NCBI GenBank assembly: GCA_958349075.1
Contig: CATWBR010000276.1
Coordinates: 1 to 6,179 of the forward strand
Length of the DNA: 6,179 nucleotides
Reading direction: 5' to 3'
Origin: an uncultured Clostridium sp.
Lineage (GTDB): Bacteria > Bacillota > Clostridia > Lachnospirales > Lachnospiraceae
Part shown: piece by piece, positions 1-5,296 of the stretch
Layout: each line of letters opens with the position of its first letter
How positions within the stretch are numbered: the stretch's first letter is position 1
Translations under genes and position numbers: made by a program
Notes under the pieces: model-generated
Database searches by the model: none
What the model saw: the letters and a program-made list of their open reading frames with translations, nothing else
What the model was told of the DNA's origin: nothing

Positions 1-2
1 CT

Positions 3-18
3 ATAACGCCATCGTTAT
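3..18. promoter_or_regulatory. Inverted repeat, possible operator or leader hairpin
   Basis: This is a perfect 6-bp inverted repeat with a 4-base spacer (ATAACG-CCAT-CGTTAT). It lies just downstream, on the minus strand, of the leftward promoter-like sequence at 39-67. It shares TAAC/GTTA arms with the second inverted repeat at 32-47, although the distance between arms differs (6 versus 4 bases). It could be a second operator half-site pair or a small hairpin in the 5' leader of the gene beyond the left edge. No regulator can be named from the sequence. Confidence 0.3.
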
Positions 19-31
19 GATACCCTTGTTG

Positions 32-47
32 TGTAACTATTGTTACA
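32..47. promoter_or_regulatory. Inverted repeat overlapping -10 region, candidate operator
   Basis: The perfect palindrome TGTAAC-TATT-GTTACA has 6-bp arms and a 4-base spacer. It covers the candidate -10 hexamer (39-44) of the leftward promoter, a usual place for a repressor site. The family of the binding protein is not recognisable. That it is an operator is inferred from its symmetry and position only. Confidence 0.35.
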
Positions 48-67
48 TATTGTAGTCATTTTGTCAA
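39..67 (-). promoter_or_regulatory. Candidate sigma-A promoter reading out of the left edge
   Basis: On the minus strand a consensus -35 hexamer TTGACA (62-67) is followed after 17 bases by AACAAT (39-44), which keeps the important A at position 2 and T at position 6 of the -10 box. The expected transcription start is near position 32. The promoter would serve a gene beyond the left edge. It lies beyond the terminator at 166-217, so that gene is probably a separate transcription unit. A small palindrome (TTGTC-AA-GACAA, 61-72) overlaps the -35 box. Confidence 0.45.
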
Positions 68-165
68 GACAAGGAAACATATTCTGATGTCATCACTCAG
101 CCTGTTTGCACAAGACGGATATGAGGCTGTGTCCGACTGAGAAGATTGTGGAAATAGTGATTCCT

Positions 166-217
166 CTTCAGAAAGAAACCCCAGGAAGGTGCACCTCCCT
201 GGGGTTTCTTTCTGAAG
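166..217 (-). terminator. Bidirectional rho-independent terminator with 20-bp perfect stem
   Basis: Bases 166-185 and 198-217 are exact reverse complements (20 bp). Inside them, after one A/C mismatch, AGG/CCT pairs and closes a TGCA loop. The GC-rich core (CCCCAGG/CCTGGGG) is flanked by GAAAGAAA on one side and TTTCTTTC on the other. Either strand therefore yields a hairpin followed by a U-rich run. It lies about 70 bases beyond the stop codon of the GGGtGRT gene and most likely ends that transcript; it could also stop rightward transcription. A smaller hairpin (GGCTG-TTC-CAGCC, 226-238) sits between it and the gene. The rest of 218-287 shows nothing recognisable. Confidence 0.85.
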
Positions 218-287
218 GGTATTCCGGCTGTTCCAGCCTTTAATCCTTTACACTCCTTCAATATCTCTGTCTATCCTCATTATTTAC

Positions 288-1298
288 TTAGAACTTACCA
301 GCGTCAGCCGCTTCCTGCACGGAGACCGCAACGGCTACCGTCATTCCGACCATCGGGTTATTGCCTGCGCCGATCAGACCCATCATCTCCACGTGAGCCG
401 GAACGGAGGAAGAACCTGCGAACTGAGCGTCTGAGTGCATACGGCCCAGTGTATCCGTCATACCATAGGAAGCAGGACCTGCCGCCATGTTGTCCGGATG
501 AAGGGTACGGCCCGTACCACCGCCGGATGCAACTGAAAAATATTTTTTGCCCTTTTCAATACATTCCTTCTTGTAAGTACCTGCCACCGGATGCTGGAAT
601 CTTGTCGGGTTGGTGGAATTTCCGGTGATGGAAACGTCCACGCCCTCTTTCCACATGATAGCAACGCCTTCTGTTACGTCATTTGCGCCGTAGCAGTTAA
701 CCTTGGCTCTTAAACCTTCAGAGTAGGATTTTCTCCACAGCTCTTTCACTTCGCCTGTATAATAGTCCATCTCTGTCTCAACATAGGTAAAACCGTTGAT
801 ACGGGAAATAATCTGGGCAGCGTCCTTGCCAAGTCCGTTTAAGATGACGCGGAGCGGTTTCTTACGTACTTTGTTGGCTTTCTCTGCAATACCGATAGCG
901 CCCTCTGCGGCTGCAAAGGACTCATGGCCTGCCAGGAAGCAGAAACAGTCCGTCTCCTCTTCCAGAAGCATCTTGCCAAGGTTGCCGTGGCCCAAACCTA
1001 CTTTACGCTGATCGGCAACGGAGCCCGGGATACAGAATGACTGAAGTCCCTCACCGATTGCCGCTGCTGCGTCCGCCGCTCTTCTGCAGCCCTTTTTGAT
1101 AGCAATGGCCGCGCCTACCGTATAAGCCCAGCCTGCGTTCTCAAAGCAGATAGGCTGTATTTTCTTCACCTGGTCATATACGTTCAGTCCAGCATCTTTC
1201 GTGATTTTCTCGGCCTCTTCAATGGAAGCGATGCCATAGCTGTTTAATACGGAATTGATTTTGTCAATTCGTCTCTCATATGATTCAAATAATGCCAT
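288..1298 (-). CDS. GGGtGRT family protein of unknown function
   Basis: This 336-residue protein belongs to the family named after its GGGtGRT signature, seen here as SGGGTGRTLHPDN at residues 258-270. Its biochemical role is not known to me. It has no signal peptide and no long membrane segment, so it is probably cytoplasmic. Other visible features are a charged N-terminal helix region (residues 1-45), six cysteines in the first two thirds (C51, C71, C89, C118, C120, C202) plus C246, a conserved-looking GNSTNPTRFQHPVAG stretch (226-240), and a glycine/alanine-rich C-terminus (305-325). The ATG start is supported by AAGGAGG (1310-1316) with an 11-base spacer. The gene follows an Fe-S cluster scaffold-like gene on the same strand, 196 bp upstream. 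I believe this pairing recurs in Clostridia, which suggests a role linked to Fe-S or redox chemistry, but that is inference. The protein looks complete. Confidence 0.9.
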   Translation of the reverse strand: MALFESYERRIDKINSVLNSYGIASIEEAEKITKDAGLNVYDQVKKIQPICFENAGWAYTVGAAIAIKKGCRRAADAAAAIGEGLQSFCIPGSVADQRKVGLGHGNLGKMLLEEETDCFCFLAGHESFAAAEGAIGIAEKANKVRKKPLRVILNGLGKDAAQIISRINGFTYVETEMDYYTGEVKELWRKSYSEGLRAKVNCYGANDVTEGVAIMWKEGVDVSITGNSTNPTRFQHPVAGTYKKECIEKGKKYFSVASGGGTGRTLHPDNMAAGPASYGMTDTLGRMHSDAQFAGSSSVPAHVEMMGLIGAGNNPMVGMTVAVAVSVQEAADAGKF

Positions 1299-1329
1299 AA
1301 CTCTATGATCCTCCTTAATATTTTATCAC

Positions 1330-1423
1330 TATCCGCAAGCCCGCATAAGCAGCGATACTGCATACAGCAACACGTCTTGCAAAACAGCGTGTCCCGTTTG
1401 ATCGGGTATAACGTCTGCGGATA
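1330..1423 (-). ncRNA. Candidate structured leader or intergenic RNA, unclassified
   Basis: The 94-nt segment is closed by a perfect 8-bp stem, TATCCGCA (minus 1423-1416) with TGCGGATA (1337-1330). Reading the minus strand, the interior can form CCCG-ATCAAA-CGGG, then ACACG...CGTGT, then a longer arm built on GCAG-TATCG-CTGC that continues past a T/T mismatch with A-T, T-A and two G-T pairs. The result is a four-way-junction-like fold. No U-run follows the closing stem, so it is not a simple terminator. It ends 14 nt before the AAGGAGG of the GGGtGRT gene, so a regulatory leader is plausible. I do not recognise a known riboswitch class. Pairings were found by eye and no covariation was examined. 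Confidence 0.4.
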
Positions 1424-1431
1424 ATAAGAAT

Positions 1432-1460
1432 ATATTTACCTGCTATTAAGCCTTTGTCTA
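1432..1460 (-). promoter_or_regulatory. Weak candidate promoter for the GGGtGRT gene
   Basis: On the minus strand TAGACA (1455-1460; five of six matches to TTGACA) is followed after 17 bases by AAATAT, or after 16 by TAAATA, in an AT-rich stretch. The -10 match is poor. Its position is suggestive: transcription would start near 1425, almost exactly at the first base of the structured element at 1330-1423. Readthrough from the scaffold gene is equally possible, because no convincing terminator is seen between 1424 and 1494. Confidence 0.25.
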
Positions 1461-1494
1461 TGTAATATCTTTACTGCACCGTGATAATAACCGA

Positions 1495-2187
1495 TTATTC
1501 CTGTCTCGGATCGATAATCTTCACAGCGTCATCCACACGGCCGTACTGGCCTTTGGACTTCTCATATGCAGTAGCCGGATCATCGCCCTTCTTAATGAAA
1601 TCTGTCATCTTGCCAAAGTTTACAAACTGGTAACCGATGATCTGATTCTCATCATCAAGAGCGATTCCTGTTACATAGCCTTCTGCCATCTCCAGGTAAC
1701 GCGGACCTTTCTTTAATGTTCCATACATTGTACCAACCTGAGAACGAAGTCCCTTGCCCAGATCCTCAAGACCTGCACCGATTGGAAGACCATCCTCTGA
1801 GAATGCACTCTGTGTTCTTCCGTATGCGATCTGAAGGAAAAGCTCTCTCATCGCTGTATTAATTGCATCACAGACAAGGTCAGTGTTCAGCGCCTCCAGA
1901 ACGGTTCTTCCCGGGAGAATTTCTGCTGCCATGGCTGCGGAGTGTGTCATACCTGAACATCCGATTGTCTCTACTAAAGCTTCCTGAATGATTCCCTCTT
2001 TTACATTCAGAGTCAGCTTACAGGCACCCTGCTGCGGAGCACACCAGCCCACACCGTGAGTTAAACCGGAGATATCTTTCACCTCTCTGGATTTTACCCA
2101 TTTTGCTTCTTCCGGAATCGGAGCACAGCCGTGATTAACGCCCTGCGCTACTGGACACATACTTTCAACTTCGTGTGAATAAATCAT
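1495..2187 (-). CDS. Iron-sulfur cluster assembly scaffold protein (NifU/IscU-like)
   Basis: This 230-residue soluble protein resembles the NifU N-terminal/IscU scaffold fold, on which [Fe-S] clusters are built before transfer to target proteins. The two best scaffold cysteines are C56 in GACKLTLNV, aligning with the first IscU cysteine region, and C77 in the IscU-like GCSGMTHSAAMAAEIL segment. C106 is a candidate third ligand. Extra cysteines C11, C21 and C49 sit near the N-terminus. The protein is about 100 residues longer than IscU; residues 150-230 form a C-terminal extension without cysteine. The ATG start has AAGGAG (2195-2200) at 7 bases. No cysteine desulfurase, IscR or Suf gene is in the window, so it is not part of a standard isc or suf cluster here. 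Its downstream neighbour is the GGGtGRT gene, perhaps its client or partner. The scaffold call rests on motif similarity; cluster binding is inferred. Confidence 0.85.
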   Translation of the reverse strand: MIYSHEVESMCPVAQGVNHGCAPIPEEAKWVKSREVKDISGLTHGVGWCAPQQGACKLTLNVKEGIIQEALVETIGCSGMTHSAAMAAEILPGRTVLEALNTDLVCDAINTAMRELFLQIAYGRTQSAFSEDGLPIGAGLEDLGKGLRSQVGTMYGTLKKGPRYLEMAEGYVTGIALDDENQIIGYQFVNFGKMTDFIKKGDDPATAYEKSKGQYGRVDDAVKIIDPRQE

Positions 2188-2253
2188 TTTAAGACTCCTT
2201 TCAAAATGAATGTGTTAGTACTTTGTTAATTTTATCACATCATACTTGCTCTT

Positions 2254-2282
2254 ATTATCTCACGTATCTTTTATTTCGTCTA
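2254..2282 (-). promoter_or_regulatory. Candidate sigma-A promoter for the scaffold gene
   Basis: On the minus strand TAGACG (2277-2282) is followed after 17 bases by GATAAT (2254-2259), five of six matches to the -10 consensus. The predicted start near 2246 gives a leader of about 59 nt before the scaffold ATG. The surroundings are AT-rich, as expected of a promoter between the MATE gene and this gene. Confidence 0.45.
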
Positions 2283-2333
2283 TAGTTTTTTCGAGAAAAC
2301 TTTTCACAAAAACACCTGCCGTTTTTTGAAGTT

Positions 2334-3707
2334 TTACGTCGTTTTTTGTAATGGAATTCCCATCCTTTTTTCCATTTTTTTCAGTGTCATTTTATATGCA
2401 ATGTAGAAAATGATTCCCTTTGCCACGCTGGATACGGTAAGCGCCCACCAGATTCCGTTTAACCCCAGTCCCATGGCGGAAAACAGAATCGCCAGCGGTA
2501 TTCTGGCCGAGGTCAGCGTGATGCTTAATACCGACGGGATGGAGGTCTTTCCAAGGCCGGCAAAGGCGCCGACCGACGTTACCTCTATCAGCATAAAGAA
2601 CTGGGAAAGTCCGAGGATTTGGAGATATTCCACCCCGGCCTGAAGCACCTCCGGTTCATGGATGAATATCCCAAAGATCGGCCTCGCCATGAAAATCAGC
2701 AGGGCGGTTGTCATCAGTCCCCATACCCCCATCATTTTTACCGCTGCCGAAAAGCCTTTCTTGACGCGGTCAAACATCCCCGCGCCGAAGTTCTGCCCGG
2801 TAAATGAATTGACGGCGGCTGCAAAACCTTCTCCCACCATCCAGGAGACGGATTCCACCTGTCCGCCCACTCTCTGGATCGCCACTGCCGTATCTCCCCA
2901 GCTTGTCACCAGTCTCGTTAAAATCATCGATATTCCCGCATAGATCAGGTTCTGTATCGATGCCGGGAATCCGATGGTCACGATCTCCCTGATATACCGG
3001 ATTGGTGTCCTGGAAAACAGCCTGAACTGCTTGAAAAGAGCCGTATCTCTGCTGACCGCCAGTATAAAAATGACGGAAACCGTGATCTGCGCCGTCACCG
3101 TCGCGATGGCGGCTCCGACCACTCCCATAACCGGAAACGGACCGATTCCAAAGATCAGGACAGGATCGAGGACCATATTTGCCGCCAGACCGATGACATT
3201 GGCCTTAAACGGCGTTTTGCTGTCGCCGGTGGCCGTCAGGATACCGGTCAGCACCGAGTTGATATAGGGGAAAATAATCAGACCGCAGACAATCCGCAGA
3301 TAGTTCTCCGAATTTGCTATGATTACCGGATCTTTCAGCCCGAAGAACCCAATCAGATGCTTTGCCCCGAACAGCGATATCATTCCATAGATCACGGCAA
3401 ATAAAAGCCCCATCTGGATGGCGCCTTTTGCATACTGTGCTGCTTCCTTGTCATTACCGGCGCCCAGAGCATGAGCCACCTTTACCTGACCGCCTATTTT
3501 AGCCAGATCCACAATCCCCTGTGAAAGCCAGCTATACATTCCGGCGGTTCCCACGGCCGTCACCGCGCCGGCTCCCAATCTGCCAATCCATGCCATATCC
3601 GTCAGGTTATAGGCCATCTGGACCAGTGACGTTGCCATAATCGGCACCGCCAGCCGCGTCAGAGCCGGCAGAATCGGCTCGTGGAGTAAATCTACTTTCT
3701 TATTCAT
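2334..3707 (-). CDS. MATE family multidrug/cation efflux transporter
   Basis: This 457-residue integral membrane protein is a MATE-family (NorM/DinF-like) secondary transporter. The family exports cationic drugs, toxins or metabolites in exchange for Na+ or H+. It has the usual family length and enough hydrophobic segments for about twelve membrane helices in two halves. The first half carries the family-typical ...LAVPIMATSLVQMAYNLTD region (near residues 18-37 of the chosen start), and the second carries GFPASIQNLIYAGISMI and the GEGFAAAVNSFTGQNFGAG segment. I chose the ATG at 3705-3707 because it has AGAGGG (3715-3720) at 7 bases; the in-frame TTG at 3740 has no ribosome binding site and would remove the promoter spacer. 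It is flanked by a terminator upstream and a separate promoter downstream, so it is probably a single-gene unit. The substrate cannot be predicted. The gene looks complete. Confidence 0.92.
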   Translation of the reverse strand: MNKKVDLLHEPILPALTRLAVPIMATSLVQMAYNLTDMAWIGRLGAGAVTAVGTAGMYSWLSQGIVDLAKIGGQVKVAHALGAGNDKEAAQYAKGAIQMGLLFAVIYGMISLFGAKHLIGFFGLKDPVIIANSENYLRIVCGLIIFPYINSVLTGILTATGDSKTPFKANVIGLAANMVLDPVLIFGIGPFPVMGVVGAAIATVTAQITVSVIFILAVSRDTALFKQFRLFSRTPIRYIREIVTIGFPASIQNLIYAGISMILTRLVTSWGDTAVAIQRVGGQVESVSWMVGEGFAAAVNSFTGQNFGAGMFDRVKKGFSAAVKMMGVWGLMTTALLIFMARPIFGIFIHEPEVLQAGVEYLQILGLSQFFMLIEVTSVGAFAGLGKTSIPSVLSITLTSARIPLAILFSAMGLGLNGIWWALTVSSVAKGIIFYIAYKMTLKKMEKRMGIPLQKTT

Positions 3708-3726
3708 CTTTTTTCCCTCTAAATTG

Positions 3727-3756
3727 ATTATCTCCGGCAAAATGTTTCACAGACAA
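3727..3756 (-). promoter_or_regulatory. Candidate promoter for the MATE gene
   Basis: On the minus strand TTGTCT (3751-3756; four of six matches) is followed after 18 bases by GATAAT (3727-3732; five of six). It lies between the terminator of the upstream unit and the MATE ribosome binding site. The predicted start near 3720 would leave a very short leader, with the Shine-Dalgarno sequence close to the 5' end, so the call is tentative. Confidence 0.3.
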
Positions 3757-3777
3757 GACCGTGTCCGGCACGGCCGC

Positions 3778-3837
3778 AAAACAACTCCCGCCATTACAAA
3801 ACAGCCCCGGCCATCACAAATAAGCTCCGGCCAGGGC
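3778..3837. repeat. Degenerate tandem repeat, three 20-bp units
   Basis: Three consecutive 20-bp units start at 3778, 3798 and 3818. Each begins with AAA and contains a CTCCCGCC/CCCCGGCC/CTCCGGCC core followed by A. Units 1 and 2 agree at 16 of 20 positions, and units 2 and 3 at 14 of 20. The two arms of the terminator at 3796-3839 lie mostly in units 2 and 3. The repeat is not in a gene. The units are too few and too degenerate to be a CRISPR array. Confidence 0.45.
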
Positions 3838-3839
3838 TG
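3796..3839 (-). terminator. Rho-independent terminator after the nfnA-gltA unit
   Basis: On the minus strand CAGCCCTGGCC (3839-3829) pairs with GGCCGGGGCTG (3812-3802) over 11 bp, including one G-T wobble, with a 16-base loop. It is followed at once by TTTTGT (3801-3796). The same position on the plus strand would contain a C/A mismatch, so the element works better for leftward transcription. It sits about 60 bases beyond the stop codon of the gltA-like gene and separates that unit from the MATE gene. Confidence 0.7.
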
Positions 3840-3855
3840 CACTTCATACAAATGC

Positions 3856-3893
3856 CGGCCGCAGAAACTGTTGTGCATCCGTTCTGCAGGCCG
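3856..3893 (-). other. Hairpin just beyond the gltA-like stop codon
   Basis: GGCC-GCAGAA (3857-3866) pairs with TTCTGC-A-GGCC (3882-3892), with one bulged base and a 15-base loop; C3856 and G3893 can add a further pair. It starts only 5 bases beyond the stop codon. No U-run follows it, so it is more likely an mRNA 3'-end stabilising structure or the first arm of a double-hairpin termination region than a terminator by itself. Confidence 0.4.
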
Positions 3894-3898
3894 CATCA

Positions 3899-5296
3899 TT
3901 ATTTACCTGAAAGGTACTCATCAATCCCGCGCGCCCCGGCACGGCCCGCCTCCATCGCAAGGATAACGGTCGCCGCCCCGGTCACTGCATCTCCGCCTGC
4001 GTAGACTCCCTCTTTCGTCGTCTTTCCATCTTTCTCATCCGCGATGATGCATTTCCATCGGTTTACCGACAGTCCCTCCGTTGTGGCCGAGATAAGGGGG
4101 TTCGGGGACGTCCCAAGCGCCATGATCACCGTGTCGGCGTCGATCCGGAAATCCGATCCCGCCTTCTCCACCGGCCTTCTCCTTCCGGATTCATCCGGCT
4201 CGCCAAGCTCCATCCTGCGGCAGATAATCCCGCTCACCCAGCCGTTGTCATCCGTCAGGATCTCCACCGGGTTTGTCAGGAGATCAAACTGTATCCCCTC
4301 CTCTTTTGCATGGTGGACTTCCTCTGCCCTGGCCGGCAGCTCCTTCTCACTTCTCCTGTATACGATATGTACCGCGGCTCCAAGGCGCAGCGCCGTCCTG
4401 GCCGCGTCCATGGCCACGTTTCCTCCGCCGACTACCACCACCTGTTTCCCGATCATGAGCGGGGTGTCATAGTCGTCCCGAAACGCCTTCATCAGGTTGC
4501 TCCTGGTCAGATACTCATTGGCTGAGAACACGCCGTTGGCATTCTCCCCCGGGATCCCCATGAATTTCGGAAGACCGGCCCCGGAACCGACAAATACGGC
4601 CTGGAAGCCTTCCTCTCCCATCAGTTCATCGATGGTCACCGACTTCCCGATTACCACGTTGGTCTCTATCTTGACACCCAGCTTCTTTACGTTGTCTATC
4701 TCCGGCTGAACCACACCCGCCTTCGGCAGACGGAACTCCGGGATGCCGTAAGTGAGCACGCCGCCCGCCTCATGGAGGGCCTCGAAAATGGTCACTTCAT
4801 ACCCAAGCTTTGCCAGATCCCCGGCACAGGTCAGGCCGCAGGGTCCGGAACCAATCACGGCCACCTTCTTCCCGTTCGTCTTCTCCGGGGCCTCCGGCAC
4901 AAAGCCGTGTTCCCTTGACCAGTCCGCCACAAAACGCTCCAGTTTGCCGATGGAGACCGGCTCCCCCTTGATTCCCCTGATGCAGAGGCCTTCGCACTGG
5001 GTCTCCTGCGGGCAGACACGGCCGCACACGGCCGGAAGGGCCGACGCTCCCGCTATCACACGGGCCGCTCCCTCGATCTCCCCGTTCTTCACCTCCCGGA
5101 TAAATGCCGGGATGTCGATGGACACCGGGCAGCCCGCGATGCACTTTGCGTTTTTGCAGTTTAAGCAGCGCTCCGCCTCCGCCATAGCCTCCTCTTTATT
5201 GTATCCCAGGCACACCTCCTCAAAGTTGGCGGCGCGCACCTTCGGCTCCTGTTCCCTTACCGGTACTTTTACCATCATATCTCTCTTGGCTTCCAT
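3899..5296 (-). CDS. gltA: GltA-like NADPH flavoprotein, probable NfnB subunit (annotated as glutamate synthase small chain)
   Basis: This 465-residue cytoplasmic flavoprotein belongs to the GltD/GltA group. The N-terminal domain carries two cysteine clusters for [4Fe-4S] centres: C44, C47, C52, C56 and C91, C95, C101, C105. An FAD-binding Rossmann motif follows (GSGPCG, 149-154, with acidic E172), then a nucleotide-binding motif (GGGNVAMD, 290-297) and YRR at 313-315, which favours NADPH. The closing FAD motif is YAGGDAVTGAATVILAMEAG (432-451). Pipelines usually name such proteins NADPH-dependent glutamate synthase, hence the symbol. The directly preceding NfnA-like gene, and the absence of a large glutaminase-domain subunit in the window, make NfnB more likely: the NADPH side of the bifurcating NADH/ferredoxin:NADP+ oxidoreductase. 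A sulfide dehydrogenase subunit (SudA) is the other option. The ATG follows the upstream TAG with no gap and has a full GGAGGTGA at 7 bases. The sequence is complete. Confidence 0.92.
   Translation of the reverse strand: MEAKRDMMVKVPVREQEPKVRAANFEEVCLGYNKEEAMAEAERCLNCKNAKCIAGCPVSIDIPAFIREVKNGEIEGAARVIAGASALPAVCGRVCPQETQCEGLCIRGIKGEPVSIGKLERFVADWSREHGFVPEAPEKTNGKKVAVIGSGPCGLTCAGDLAKLGYEVTIFEALHEAGGVLTYGIPEFRLPKAGVVQPEIDNVKKLGVKIETNVVIGKSVTIDELMGEEGFQAVFVGSGAGLPKFMGIPGENANGVFSANEYLTRSNLMKAFRDDYDTPLMIGKQVVVVGGGNVAMDAARTALRLGAAVHIVYRRSEKELPARAEEVHHAKEEGIQFDLLTNPVEILTDDNGWVSGIICRRMELGEPDESGRRRPVEKAGSDFRIDADTVIMALGTSPNPLISATTEGLSVNRWKCIIADEKDGKTTKEGVYAGGDAVTGAATVILAMEAGRAGARGIDEYLSGK

Noticed and set aside
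1..12. ATG on the minus strand at 12-10 with AAGGG upstream, as a gene start at the left edge
   Set aside because: The frame reads Met-Ala-Leu and then a stop codon (TAG at 3-1), so it is not a gene.
1330..1423. tRNA or a known metal-sensing (NiCo/czcD-type) riboswitch
   Set aside because: There is no T-loop or acceptor-like arrangement for a tRNA. The conserved linkers I associate with the NiCo class are not at the expected junction positions, so only an unclassified fold is reported.
2285..2326. AT-rich hairpins after the MATE stop codon (AAAAAC/GTTTTT at 2308-2326 and GTTTTT/GAAAAC at 2285-2300)
   Set aside because: The stems are about 6 bp and almost all A-T. They may be a weak terminator, but random AT-rich sequence gives the same pattern.
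3778..3837. CRISPR array
   Set aside because: There are only three contiguous 20-bp units with 14 to 16 matching positions and no distinct spacers.
3724..3966. Open frame of 80 codons on the plus strand across the MATE-gltA gap
   Set aside because: It starts at TTG without a ribosome binding site and runs through a promoter, the tandem repeat, the terminator and the end of a convincing gene.
4797..5144. Open frame of 115 codons on the minus strand inside the gltA-like gene
   Set aside because: It is an alternative frame within the Fe-S/FAD region of a clear gene; its Gly/Arg-rich sequence is a frame-shift artefact.
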